From Clostridium bornimense (GTDB lineage: Bacteria; Bacillota; Clostridia; Clostridiales; Clostridiaceae), in NCBI RefSeq assembly GCF_018917145.1, contig NZ_JAHLOD010000007.1:1-64000 (forward strand): a stretch of 64,000 nucleotides of DNA, in the 5' to 3' direction. Every line of letters starts with the position of its first letter. The first letter of the stretch is position 1. The notes beneath the pieces were generated by a model, which saw only the letters and a list, made by a program, of their open reading frames with translations, made no database searches and had not been told where the DNA came from. Both the position numbers and the translations under genes were made by a program. Shown piece by piece: positions 7,849 through 16,859 of this stretch.

Positions 7849-7875
7849 TTAGCACTCACTTGATGAGAGTGCTAA
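7849..7875. promoter_or_regulatory. CIRCE operator (HrcA site)
   Basis: TTAGCACTC, nine bases, GAGTGCTAA is an exact match to the CIRCE consensus bound by HrcA. It lies about 205 nt upstream of the hsp18 start codon and about 100 nt upstream of the nearest recognisable promoter, farther than usual. A weaker promoter candidate beyond it (minus strand TTGTTC, 16 nt, TATTAT, near 7930-7954) would place the CIRCE in its leader. Confidence 0.95.
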
Positions 7876-7965
7876 CAAAATATCTTTGGATGTACTTTTT
7901 ATAGAATACTAAAGCATTGTTACTATATAATATAGACAAAATGGTTTGGAACAAGTTATCTTTTT

Positions 7966-8493
7966 AATATTTATAGGGGATGTGAACATCGTTGTATATA
8001 TTGTGATTCGAGAAGTTTATGTTATAAGATAGAAAACTTTTGTAGCTATGACAGTTACTACAACAGACGATATTATTGCTAGAAAAGTGGAAACTTTTGC
8101 ACCTTCTTCTACAGATCGGTTTAAAGCTTTAGGTATTCTGTCTACTATAGTAATATGCACGAGTATTACAATGATGCCGATATTGCCATTTATTGAAGAT
8201 ACTGAGGAAAATATAGTAGATATCGTGAAAAAGGCAGATTATTATGGTGTAAAATAAATTGTTCTTTGGTTCGGTATGACTTAAGAGATAGGCAGAAAGA
8301 TTATTATTATAAAAATCTTGATGATAAGTTTCCGGGAATTAGAGAAAGATACGAAAAGATATATGGAAGTAGATATAAATGTTTTGTTAAAAATATAAAT
8401 AGTTTAGACTATATATTGAGGGATAATTGTGTAAAGTATGGGATTAATCTTAAGATGCCTACATATCAAAAAAAATATCTGATTTACAATTAA
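7966..8493 (+). pseudogene. remnant of SPL-family radical SAM protein
   Basis: The stretch reads NIYRGCEHRCIYCDSRSLCY in one frame, with the CX3CX2C cluster of radical SAM enzymes. It then continues as TTTDDIIARKVETFAPSSTD and MMPILPFIEDTEENIVDIV in a second frame (8048-8257), and LRDRQKDYYYKNLDDKFPG onward in a third frame (8266-8493). An intact relative is at 51038-51910. Parts of the central barrel are missing and there is no start codon. It is a dead gene trapped between the two hsp18 units. Confidence 0.8.
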
Positions 8494-8544
8494 GTGTTTT
8501 GAGGAATGTATCTTCAAAGGAGTAAACTTGTCATAAATATCATG

Positions 8545-8586
8545 AAAACAACAAAAAGTGTCCTCAGGGGACACTTTTGTTGTTTT
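8545..8586. terminator. bidirectional terminator, GTGTCC palindrome copy 2
   Basis: AAAACAACAAAAAGTGTCC-TCA-GGGGACACTTTTGTTGTTTT, just downstream of the second hsp18 gene on the minus strand; counterpart of 7114-7156. Confidence 0.85.
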
Positions 8587-8597
8587 TAATAAGTTGA

Positions 8598-9038
8598 TTA
8601 TTGAATATCAATCTTATTAACTTTTTCTTCAGTCTTTGGAAGTTTTGGTAAGGTTACGATAAGCTCACCATTATCAAACTTGGCTGAAATAGAATCTTCT
8701 TTTATGTCTTCTACGTAGAAAGTTCTTGAGAAGGTACCATGATGACGTTCCTTTCTTACGTAGTTATCTTTTTCTTCATCGATAGTTTCATCTCTTTTAG
8801 CAGAGATAGTTAAGTTGTTATCCTTATATTCAAGAGAGATATCTTCTTTCTTGACACCAGGTAATTCAGCTTCTACTAAATATTCATTTTCGGTTTCTTT
8901 AATATCAGCTTTAAAAGCATTAGCTTCTTTATAAAATGGTGTAAAGAAGTCGTCATTAAAGAAGTCTGATAATAAGTTTCCGAATCCATCTCCTTTGTTA
9001 TCAATTGAATTAGTATTAAAAGGTATTAATCCGAACAT
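8598..9038 (-). CDS. hsp18: Hsp20/alpha-crystallin small heat shock protein, copy 2
   Basis: A 146-residue paralogue of the gene at 7202 with the same N-terminal arm and alpha-crystallin core. The C-terminal part differs: it reads FSRTFYVEDIKEDSISAKFD and ends KVNKIDIQ. The DNA around the start codon, including the GGAGG site, is the same in both copies over more than 50 nt. Small heat shock proteins form oligomers, so the two products may form mixed assemblies; that is inference. The gene has its own promoter and CIRCE. Confidence 0.95.
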   Translation of the reverse strand: MFGLIPFNTNSIDNKGDGFGNLLSDFFNDDFFTPFYKEANAFKADIKETENEYLVEAELPGVKKEDISLEYKDNNLTISAKRDETIDEEKDNYVRKERHHGTFSRTFYVEDIKEDSISAKFDNGELIVTLPKLPKTEEKVNKIDIQ

Positions 9039-9116
9039 ATAAAAGACCTCCTTTAAAATCTTTGTTGGATTTTATTTGTTTTATTATTTATTGTTTTCTT
9101 TTTTCTTTATGTCTAT

Positions 9117-9145
9117 ATTATAGAATTATGGGAAAATATAATCAA
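9117..9145 (-). promoter_or_regulatory. sigma-A-type promoter of hsp18 copy 2
   Basis: Minus strand TTGATT, 17 nt, TATAAT; the same position relative to the gene as in copy 1. Confidence 0.65.
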
Positions 9146-9244
9146 AATCCATTATGATTTATTAAAAATAAAATTGATTCATGAGAGAATGGGTTAAAAA
9201 AATAATGCAATAAATCTTAAAAATACTTTGAATATCTTCGTTTT

Positions 9245-9271
9245 TTAGCACTCACTTGATGAGAGTGCTAA
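9245..9271. promoter_or_regulatory. CIRCE operator (HrcA site), second copy
   Basis: Exact TTAGCACTC-N9-GAGTGCTAA with the same spacer (ACTTGATGA) as the box at 7849, again about 205 nt upstream of the start codon and about 100 nt beyond the promoter. Confidence 0.95.
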
Positions 9272-9397
9272 CAATTTTAAAATGTTAATAATATTCACAT
9301 TAATATCTTTATAATCGATTAAGTTGATAAGGATATGAAATATAGTAAAAGTGAGGCATATATGAAGTTTTGCAATAAAAATACACATATAAATATT

Positions 9398-9426
9398 TTG
9401 TAAAATAATATTAAAAATAGTATAAT
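9398..9426 (+). promoter_or_regulatory. promoter of ABC exporter gene
   Basis: TTGTAA, 17 nt, TATAAT, followed by a GGAGG ribosome binding site at about 9449 and an ATG at 9464. Confidence 0.6.
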
Positions 9427-9463
9427 TTATAGAATAGATTAGTTATTTGGAGGAAAAGATTTA

Positions 9464-11095
9464 ATGAAGAAAAATAATGTAAAATATAGTGAGCTTCTAA
9501 AGATATTTAAAGATCTTAGAAAAGAGCAGATATTTTTATTTTTTATATGCTCAATATCAGTAATAGCAAATACATTTCTAGTTTATTAAGTGCAAGGATT
9601 AGTAGATGGAATTAATAATAGTATCCCTTTTAAAGATTTAGTTAAAGTATTTTATAAGATACTATTTTGGGGTATTTTCACCTTTATATCTGAATTATAT
9701 CAAGTAAAAAGATGGCATTATTTTGGTAGTAAATTAATTAATAATATGAGATATAAGATGTATAAAAGTATGATAAGAAAACCGATAAAGTTTTTTGATA
9801 GTAATACAACAGGGGACATTGCATCAAGAGTATTAAATGATGGAAGTTCTATAGCAGAAAGTGCAGGGATTGAGGTACTAATGTTTATACTTAACTTATT
9901 TAAAATTGCTATTGTTATGATTGTATTATTTTCATTTAATATTAAATTAGCATTGATAGTTCTTATTATATTGCCAATATATTATTTATTACTTGTTAAA
10001 GTAAATAAGAATATGAGAGATGCATATAGAGATGAAAGAAAAGCATTTGCAGATATGCAACAATTATTGATAGAAAATGTCAATGGTATCGTGAATATAA
10101 AAACTTTACAAAAAGAAGAGTATTTTTCTAAAAAATTTGATGATGCTGTGAATAAAAAATATTATTCTAAGATAAAAACAGTAATAAATCTTCAAGTAAC
10201 TGTAGCAGCGATAAATGAAATTATGACTATTTTTTTGCCAGTAATGATTTTAATTTTAGGAGCATATTTTGCTTACAATAAGGAAATTACAATAGGAACA
10301 TTAATAGCTTTTTACACCTATTTAGCAAGTTTAGTAGAACCTATAGCAAATCTTACTGATTATTATCAAGGATCTAAGCAAGCTCTTGGTGCAGCAGATA
10401 GAGTTTATGACTTTATATTTGATGTTGAAGATAATGATAAAAAAGAAGAATTTAATTGCGATGTAGAAAAAATTGATATTAATATTGAGAAGTTTTCTTG
10501 GAGTGATAAAACTATTTTAGAGAATTTTAAGTATAAAATAGAAAAGGAAGATAGAATCTTTATTAAAGGTGAGAGTGGAAAAGGTAAAAGTACATTATTA
10601 AAATTGATTATGAATTTTTATGATGTTAATAATGGAAAAATTACTATTAATGATAAGGATATATCGAAGGTGAAGGAAAGTAGTTTATATGATAATATGT
10701 TAATGATGACTCAAGAGCCATTTATTTTTGAGGGAACATTAAAAGAAAATTTGCTTTTAGGAGATAATTTTACTGATGATGAAATTGCAAAAATTGCAAA
10801 GGTAGCTTGTATTGATAATCTTATTGAGGAAAAAGGTATAGATTATGAAATATTAGAAGGAGGCTCTAATTTGTCTGGTGGACAAAAGCAAAGAATCGCC
10901 CTAGCGAGAATTTTAATTAGAAAACCAAGTGTATTAGTGTTAGATGAAGCGACAAGTGCACTAGATAAGACAACAGAGAAAAGTTTGATAAGAAATCTTG
11001 ATAGATATTTAAAAGAAAATGGTATTACTTTAATTGCGGTTTCTCATAATAATGAAATTGAAACGATATGCAATAAGGAAATTATTCTTAGTTAA
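9464..11095 (+). pseudogene. ABC exporter (TMD-NBD) interrupted by a nonsense codon
   Basis: From the ATG at 9464 (good GGAGG site) the frame runs MKKNNVKYSELLKIF for 41 codons to TAA at 9587-9589, then continues in the same frame to 11095. The surrounding residues (FLVY, stop, VQGLVDGIN) suggest a Gln CAA changed to TAA. Read through, the product is a 543-residue half-transporter: a six-helix exporter domain, then a nucleotide-binding domain with Walker A GESGKGKST (about residue 369), signature LSGGQKQR, Walker B VLVLDEATSALD and a switch His in VSHN. All ATPase motifs are intact, so the inactivation is recent, or translation restarts at the GTG right behind the stop. The substrate is unknown; exporters of this size often move lipids, drugs or peptides. 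Confidence 0.8.
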
Positions 11096-11100
11096 AAAAT

Positions 11101-11131
11101 AAAAATGTACGTGACGTACATTTTTATTTTT
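11101..11131 (+). terminator. terminator containing the TACGTGACGTA palindrome
   Basis: AAAAATGTACGT-G-ACGTACATTTTT followed by ATTTTTTT. The centre is the 11-bp motif repeated elsewhere in the window. Confidence 0.8.
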
Positions 11132-11160
11132 TTCATAAACCCTTTTTTAAAATCAGTATT

Positions 11161-11195
11161 AAGGATAGCAAAGTAGTTTATTTGCTATCCTTTTT
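11161..11195. terminator. bidirectional terminator
   Basis: AAGGATAGCAAA pairs with TTTGCTATCCTTTT. With the preceding CATAAACCCTTTTTT it matches 35888-35950, the same place behind the duplicated, decayed sigma locus. Confidence 0.75.
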
Positions 11196-11207
11196 ATATT
11201 ATAAGTC

Positions 11208-12572
11208 TTATTTATTTAAGTCTATTGTGTAAGCTTCATCATATTTAATTTCTATAGGAGAATCCATATAAAAACTAATTTTTTTAGCTTTTTGGAAATT
11301 AGCATCTGTGTAAAATCCATGAGTTGTAATATAGGAGTTTGAATTTCTATCAAAAATTCTATATCCATAACCATGGTCGTTTCTATCACCTAATTGGGTA
11401 CCATTTTCATCATATATACTAGTTTCTACGTAATCAAAAACATGGTATCCATCATAATGATATTTTAAATTAATCTTACCATCTTTAGTGGAAACATCTT
11501 CAATTATTATTTTTTTATCACCTAGATCTATGGAAGAAGGCATGTTATCTAAGTCATATAAAGGTGTTATATGAGGAACATCTGTATCAGTTTGGCATAC
11601 AGGAATAAGTTTTAATGATGAAATGTCAGTACTAGGTGTTAAAAATTCTATAGACATAATTGATTTGTCACCATCATAATCGTGATATTGTGCTATTGTC
11701 TCTAGATAATTATTTTTATCATCCATTAAGATAAAATTACTATTACAACTTTCGATAACAATTTGATTTCCTAGAGGTGAAAAACAAACATTTTTAATTT
11801 TCATATTAGTAGGTGGTACTTCATCAGAGTAAGAAGTGTTAAATCGTATATCTTTATCTATAGGGACATTTCTTGTATATGCTTTTGATTTTGTTTTATC
11901 GTAAGAAGTTTTTATAGACCAGTATATTTCTTCATCATTTTTATAACAATTGTTATAAAAGTTTATTTCTATATCCCCTTTATCTTCTATAGAGTAATTT
12001 GCAAGGCTGACCCTTTGAATAAGTTTAATTTTTGTTTCGGATTCTTTATATGAATCTGTTTCAGCACCAGTATTAGGGGTAGAATAACTCCTCTTACCGT
12101 TGATGATATATGAGATATCGGGCATATAGTTAAGGTATCCAGATGTTGGATCGAATAGTAAATCTTTTGAGGCTAAATCAATAGTAAAAGAACAAATTAA
12201 GAAGTTATCATCTATTGACATATTTTCTAAAGTAAATTTTACTCCATCATGCTCATCACTGATATTTACAGGTGTGCTAATTGATTCAATTTTATCTTTT
12301 AATCCTACAGTAGTAGTTGGTTTTCCATTAAAAAAAGATATAACATTATCTTTAATAACCTTTACATCTTCACCAAATACTACAGATCCAATAGTAAGAG
12401 TTGATATAAGTGCAACTGCTACTGAAACTTTTAATGAGCAAAATTTAAAGCTATTCCTTTTTACGTTACTAGGCAAAGTATCCAAAGTCTTCTTAAATTT
12501 AAATTTATAGCTATCTGGTAGTTCAATATTATCTTTTATTTTAGAAAGTTCATTTTTTAATTTATTATCCAT
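11208..12572 (-). CDS. DUF4179-type membrane protein, candidate anti-sigma factor
   Basis: A 454-residue protein with a short cytosolic N-terminal part (LKNELSKIKDNIELPDSYKF), one membrane helix at about residues 45-67, and a long extracytoplasmic beta-rich region. Early in the extracytoplasmic part is FTLENMSIDDNFLICSFTID, the pattern of DUF4179. The gene starts 2 nt after the ECF sigma gene stop, so both are translated from one transcript. Proteins with this layout behind an ECF sigma gene usually hold the sigma factor at the membrane until a surface signal arrives; the role is inferred. The last 22 residues (ending EIKYDEAYTIDLNK) are matched by the remnant at 35990. Confidence 0.75.
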   Translation of the reverse strand: MDNKLKNELSKIKDNIELPDSYKFKFKKTLDTLPSNVKRNSFKFCSLKVSVAVALISTLTIGSVVFGEDVKVIKDNVISFFNGKPTTTVGLKDKIESISTPVNISDEHDGVKFTLENMSIDDNFLICSFTIDLASKDLLFDPTSGYLNYMPDISYIINGKRSYSTPNTGAETDSYKESETKIKLIQRVSLANYSIEDKGDIEINFYNNCYKNDEEIYWSIKTSYDKTKSKAYTRNVPIDKDIRFNTSYSDEVPPTNMKIKNVCFSPLGNQIVIESCNSNFILMDDKNNYLETIAQYHDYDGDKSIMSIEFLTPSTDISSLKLIPVCQTDTDVPHITPLYDLDNMPSSIDLGDKKIIIEDVSTKDGKINLKYHYDGYHVFDYVETSIYDENGTQLGDRNDHGYGYRIFDRNSNSYITTHGFYTDANFQKAKKISFYMDSPIEIKYDEAYTIDLNK

Positions 12573-12573
12573 G

Positions 12574-13107
12574 TTAACTATTACCTCCTAATAATTTATA
12601 TAATTTTTCACGTCCTCTAAAAAGTCTAGTTCTCACAGCGTTATCAGAAATACCTATTGCTTTTGATATTTCTTTTGTAGTCATATCTTCGAAATAAAAT
12701 AATGTTATTACTAATCGTAACTTTTCATCTAAGCTATTTAATGCGTTATACAAATCGATATTTATACATTGTGGCGAGGGAGTACTTTCCTCTTTAACTT
12801 TTTCAAGGGATATAGTCTTTTTATTCTTTTTATGCACCTTATTACATTCATTAATGAGAATACGTATAAGCCATGTTTTAAAATAATCATTTTTCTTGAG
12901 TTTATAAATTTTTTCATATGCCAGTATTATAGTATTTTGCATTGCATCTTCTATATCACATTCATTATGTAATATACTTTTAGCTACGCGATACATAGAA
13001 ATCTTGTTACTTTCCATTAATGATATAAAGGCTTGTCTATCACCTTTTTTGGCAAGAGTAACAGTATCTAAATTAGAAGATGTAGTAGGTATAGTAGTAG
13101 CTTCCAT
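12574..13107 (-). CDS. ECF-type RNA polymerase sigma factor
   Basis: A 177-residue sigma-70 family protein. Region 2 (about residues 25-95) carries CDIEDAMQNTIILAYEKIYK and YFKTWLIRILINECNK. Region 4 (about 120-172) carries LDEKLRLVITLFYFEDM and the helix-turn-helix KEISKAIGISDNAVRTRLFR. There is no region 1 or 3, which places it in the ECF group. It directs RNA polymerase to a small regulon, commonly cell-envelope stress. It precedes its probable anti-sigma gene. A candidate autoregulatory promoter is conserved with the second copy (13142-13172 versus 36341-36371). Confidence 0.92.
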   Translation of the reverse strand: MEATTIPTTSSNLDTVTLAKKGDRQAFISLMESNKISMYRVAKSILHNECDIEDAMQNTIILAYEKIYKLKKNDYFKTWLIRILINECNKVHKKNKKTISLEKVKEESTPSPQCINIDLYNALNSLDEKLRLVITLFYFEDMTTKEISKAIGISDNAVRTRLFRGREKLYKLLGGNS

Positions 13108-13141
13108 AATTAACCTCCTTTACTAGATTAAATTTACACTA

Positions 13142-13172
13142 ATTAGATATTTCAATCAATTAAAATGTTACA
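13142..13172 (-). promoter_or_regulatory. candidate ECF autoregulatory promoter
   Basis: On the minus strand: TGTAACATTTT, 14 nt, TCTAAT. The same two blocks with the same spacing stand before the duplicated sigma remnant (36341-36371), while the 14-nt spacers differ almost completely. Such preservation of both blocks suggests functional -35 and -10 elements. Confidence 0.55.
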
Positions 13173-13222
13173 AAAATTTTTTTATATAGAAAAAATTTCA
13201 ATAGTATTATTTTAAATAAAAA

Positions 13223-13251
13223 TTGTAGTCTGAAAATTATTTATGATAAAA
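13223..13251 (+). promoter_or_regulatory. promoter of SNF2 helicase gene
   Basis: TTGTAG, 17 nt ending in TATG, ATAAAA. The paralogue at 37173-37201 has TTGTCT, 17 nt ending in TATG, GTAGAA, so the extended -10 TATG is conserved. Confidence 0.5.
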
Positions 13252-13293
13252 TGTGTGTATCAAAAAATATATAGTTAAAGAGCGGAGAAAAAA

Positions 13294-16200
13294 ATGAAGG
13301 TTGATAATTTACATGAACTTATTAGAGAGGCAACTGATAATAATAGGTATAGAAGAGGTGAGGAGTTATTAATAAAAAATAAAATATCTGATGCATATTT
13401 TACTATGGAGGATGGAATAATCGATATTCATGGTACAGTAAGTTCAAAAGATGAGTATTACAAATATAATGCAAAACTTGGGTTTAATAGTAGAAGCGAA
13501 AGATTGACTACTATGTCTTGTGATTGTATGGATTTTTATAATAGCAGATTTAGTAGTGAATATTTAATATGTAAACATATAGTGGCGTTAGGTCTTTTTT
13601 TTGAAGCGTGTAACAAAGGGAAAGATACAGAGAATATTCAGGATGAAAGAGAAAAAGAGTATGGAAATAATCTTATAGATGTGCTGGAATTACATAAAAC
13701 GAGAGAAGAACTTGTGGATTTAGAAGTTTATATTTGTGAGAGAAATGGTAGATTTGAAGGAGAAATGAAAATAGGTACATCACAAATGTATGTAGTAAAG
13801 AGTATAAAAAAGCTCATTGAGGCTATTGAAGAAGAGGATATAATTGAGTATGGAAAAAATTTCACCTTTGACGGTAGCAGGCATTATTTTTCTGAAAGAG
13901 ATAATGAAATTTTAGATTATTTTGAAGAGTATGTAGAATTACAAAAGCGATCAGATATGTTTGATACTTTAAGTGGAAAAAGTATAGTTTTTGTGAATAA
14001 TGCATTAAAGAGACTTATTTTAACTTTAGGAGACAAATCATTTACTTTAAATATTAATAATAACTCATATAAGCCTAAGGTATATAAGTGTGATGTTCCA
14101 CTAGATTTTGAAATAAAAGAAGATGATGATTGTATTCAATTATTAAGTAATAAAGAGTTACCAATACCATTAACATCAAAGGGAGATGTTATGTTTTGTA
14201 AAGGGAATGTATATTTACCTTCTAGAAATCAATATGAAAATCTTAAGTATTTTCATGGTAAATTAGTAAAGGACAATTGTATAAAATTTGATAAGAAAAA
14301 CCTTAGTAACATTATAGAAACTGTTTTACCTATAGTTGAGGAAATATCGGAGAATGTAAATCTAGATGATAAAATTAGTAAAAATATTAGGCGTAATTGT
14401 ACTGTAGAATTTTATTTAGATAGAAAAGGTGATGAGATATCTTGTGATGTAAGATATTTTTATGATGGGAAATTATATAAAAAGGATAATAAAAGTGATG
14501 AATTAATTATTAGAGATATTAAGACAGAAACAAAAGTTAAAAGAGCACTTGCTGATGCGAAATTCTATGAAAATAGAAATAAATTTATTTTTCAGGGTAC
14601 AGAGGAAGATTTATTTGAGTTTATAGATAAAAAGATAAATAAATTAAAAGAAATTGGAGAGGTATTTTACTCTAACAAATTTAAGGAGCCTAAAATATAC
14701 AGATCACCATCTATATCGGCATCAATTAAAGAGGATAAAGGTAGCTTTTTAAAGTTTGATTTTGCTATAGGATATATTTCACCAAAAGAATATAACAATA
14801 TATTGAAAGCTTTTAAATCAAAAAGAAAGTATTATAAGTTAAAAGATAATAGCTTTATTGATTTACGTGATGATGAGACAAATGAATTTTTAAATTTTAT
14901 AGATAAGGTTGCAGATAAATCAAATAATGGATCTATAAAAATTCATAATAGTAAGGCATTATATCTTAATAATATTTTAGAAGACAAAAAGATGCCTAAA
15001 GTTGAAGGAAAAGAATTGGTAGAAGATATTTCAGATGGATTTAATAATAAGAAAAATATTGATTATAAGGTTCCAGAGGAGTTAAATGCTACATTAAGAG
15101 AATATCAAGTTGAAGGTTTTAAGTGGCTAAAAAGTTTAAATAGGTATAACTTTGGTGGTATATTAGCTGATGAAATGGGACTTGGTAAGACTATACAAAC
15201 TATAGCATTTTTATTAAGTGAAAAAGGTAAAAAGGCAATAATCGTAACTCCAACGTCACTGATTTACAATTGGGAAAATGAGTTTAATAATTTTGCACCA
15301 AATCTTAAAATAGGAATAGTTCACGGTGATAAAGAAAGTAGAGAAAAAGTTATAGAAAATTATAAGGATTTTGATGTTATATTAACTACATATGGAGTTC
15401 TTAGAAATGAAATAGATGAATTTAAAAAAATAAAATTCCACTATTGTATAATTGACGAAGCACAAAATATAAAAAATCCATTAGCACAAACATCAAAAGC
15501 AGTTAAGGAGATTAACTCTACTATGAGAGTAGCATTAACAGGAACACCTATTGAAAATAATTTAATTGAATTATGGTCAATTTTTGATTTTATAATGCCA
15601 GGATATCTTTTTACAGAAAGTAGTTTTAGGAATAAATTTATAAATGATAATGATGGAAATGAAGAGCTAAAACATCTTATAAGACCGTTTGTTTTAAGAA
15701 GATTAAAAAAGGATGTTATGATAGAACTTCCTGAAAAGATAGAGAAAAAACATTTTGTTGAGATGACAGATACTCAAAAGAAGATTTATAGCACTTATGT
15801 TAAAGATATATCAGAAAAATTAGAAGATAAAGATGTTACAAAGGATAAAATAACTATTTTTTCTTATTTAACTACCCTTAGACAACTTTGTTTAGATCCA
15901 AGTTTGGTAGTAGAAAATTATAGTGGTGGCAGTGGAAAGATTGATGTAGCGTTGGAAATTATAAAAGATGATATTGAAAATAATCATAAGATTTTATTAT
16001 TTTCTCAATTTACATCAGTATTAGATATACTAGGTAAGGAACTACAAAAGAATAAGATAGAATATTTATATTTAGATGGTTCTACAAAAGCAAAGGATAG
16101 ATTAGCATTAGTAGAAGAATTTAATAATAGTGAAAAAAGTAAGGTGTTTTTAATTTCATTAAAAGCAGGAGGAACTGGTTTAAATTTAACTAGTGCTGAT

Positions 16201-16452
16201 GTTGTTATTCATTTTGACCCTTGGTGGAATCCAGCAGCAGAGGAACAGGCTACAGATAGAGCTCATAGAATGGGACAAAAAAATGTAGTTGAAGTAATAA
16301 AATTAATTGCAAAAGGAACTGTTGAAGAAAAAATTATAACAATGCAAGATGAGAAAAAGAAATTGATAAATGATGTAATTGACGGTAATTTATCAAATGG
16401 TTCATTACTTGGAGATCTTACAAAAGAGCAATTAATGGATTTATTTTCATAA
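13294..16452 (+). CDS. SWIM zinc-finger SNF2-family helicase, copy 1
   Basis: A 1052-residue DNA translocase of the HepA/RapA-like SNF2 family. The N-terminal SWIM zinc finger has CDC (about residues 75-77) and the later CKHI. A long SNF2-associated region follows. The ATPase core has LADEMGLGKTIQT (motif I, about residue 628), DEAQNIKN (motif II, about 720), ALTGTPIENN (motif III), FSQFTSV, SLKAGGTGLNLTSAD and the final DPWWNPAAEEQATDRAHRMGQ (motif VI). It is full length. It probably remodels protein-DNA complexes. It is divergent from the sigma gene and has a same-length paralogue at 37236, most alike in the helicase core. Confidence 0.92.
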   Translation: MKVDNLHELIREATDNNRYRRGEELLIKNKISDAYFTMEDGIIDIHGTVSSKDEYYKYNAKLGFNSRSERLTTMSCDCMDFYNSRFSSEYLICKHIVALGLFFEACNKGKDTENIQDEREKEYGNNLIDVLELHKTREELVDLEVYICERNGRFEGEMKIGTSQMYVVKSIKKLIEAIEEEDIIEYGKNFTFDGSRHYFSERDNEILDYFEEYVELQKRSDMFDTLSGKSIVFVNNALKRLILTLGDKSFTLNINNNSYKPKVYKCDVPLDFEIKEDDDCIQLLSNKELPIPLTSKGDVMFCKGNVYLPSRNQYENLKYFHGKLVKDNCIKFDKKNLSNIIETVLPIVEEISENVNLDDKISKNIRRNCTVEFYLDRKGDEISCDVRYFYDGKLYKKDNKSDELIIRDIKTETKVKRALADAKFYENRNKFIFQGTEEDLFEFIDKKINKLKEIGEVFYSNKFKEPKIYRSPSISASIKEDKGSFLKFDFAIGYISPKEYNNILKAFKSKRKYYKLKDNSFIDLRDDETNEFLNFIDKVADKSNNGSIKIHNSKALYLNNILEDKKMPKVEGKELVEDISDGFNNKKNIDYKVPEELNATLREYQVEGFKWLKSLNRYNFGGILADEMGLGKTIQTIAFLLSEKGKKAIIVTPTSLIYNWENEFNNFAPNLKIGIVHGDKESREKVIENYKDFDVILTTYGVLRNEIDEFKKIKFHYCIIDEAQNIKNPLAQTSKAVKEINSTMRVALTGTPIENNLIELWSIFDFIMPGYLFTESSFRNKFINDNDGNEELKHLIRPFVLRRLKKDVMIELPEKIEKKHFVEMTDTQKKIYSTYVKDISEKLEDKDVTKDKITIFSYLTTLRQLCLDPSLVVENYSGGSGKIDVALEIIKDDIENNHKILLFSQFTSVLDILGKELQKNKIEYLYLDGSTKAKDRLALVEEFNNSEKSKVFLISLKAGGTGLNLTSADVVIHFDPWWNPAAEEQATDRAHRMGQKNVVEVIKLIAKGTVEEKIITMQDEKKKLINDVIDGNLSNGSLLGDLTKEQLMDLFS

Positions 16453-16473
16453 ATATTTTTAAAGTTAATATTG

Positions 16474-16505
16474 AGGATGGCAGAACAATATTTGCTATCC
16501 TTTTT
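16474..16505. terminator. terminator after SNF2 copy 1
   Basis: GGATGGCA pairs imperfectly with TGCTATCC, followed by TTTTT; the arms resemble the GGATAGCAAA hairpins at 11161 and 35915. Confidence 0.6.
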
Positions 16506-16528
16506 ATTATATTTTTTAATTTGATGAC

Positions 16529-16559
16529 TACAAAAAGTGTCCGCCGGGGACACTTTGTA
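16529..16559. terminator. GTGTCC palindrome copy 3
   Basis: TACAAAAAGTGTCC-GCC-GGGGACACTTTGTA; a member of the dispersed family seen at 7114, 8545 and 19169. Confidence 0.65.
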
Positions 16560-16564
16560 ATAAA

Positions 16565-16735
16565 TTAATCATATAATTCTGGTTCTAAAACTTCAAAATC
16601 ATCAGAAAGATTTAAATTCAAATTAGCTGAAGCCAGTTTTGATTTTAATTCATTAGATAATCTTTTCAATATAACAAATTCATCAAATGAAGAATCTCTT
16701 CGAATACTTAACATCAAACATTCAAGTTTAGACAT
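16565..16735 (-). CDS. small unrecognised ORF, possibly a gene tail
   Basis: A 56-residue minus-strand ORF starting MSKLECLMLSIRRDSSFDEF and ending EVLEPELYD. The frame remains open upstream for another 17 codons (FYISTRLFFSKDL) without a start codon before a stop, and no ribosome binding site precedes the ATG. It therefore looks like the 3' end of a longer lost gene. No family recognised. The remaining intergenic DNA to 16859 shows nothing else. Confidence 0.3.
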   Translation of the reverse strand: MSKLECLMLSIRRDSSFDEFVILKRLSNELKSKLASANLNLNLSDDFEVLEPELYD

Positions 16736-16859
16736 TAAATCTTTGCTAAAAAATAATCGTGTTGATATGTAAAAAATTATTTCCTAATAAGGCATCAGCA
16801 TTGAATAAATATTTAAATTGATAAGATACTAATATTAATATAAAGGTAAAGGTGAAACT

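Noticed and set aside
11101-11131. TACGTGACGTA read as a eukaryotic CRE-like or general stress site
   Set aside because: Its resemblance to TGACGTCA-type sites is coincidental in a clostridial genome; here it is part of a terminator or repeat.
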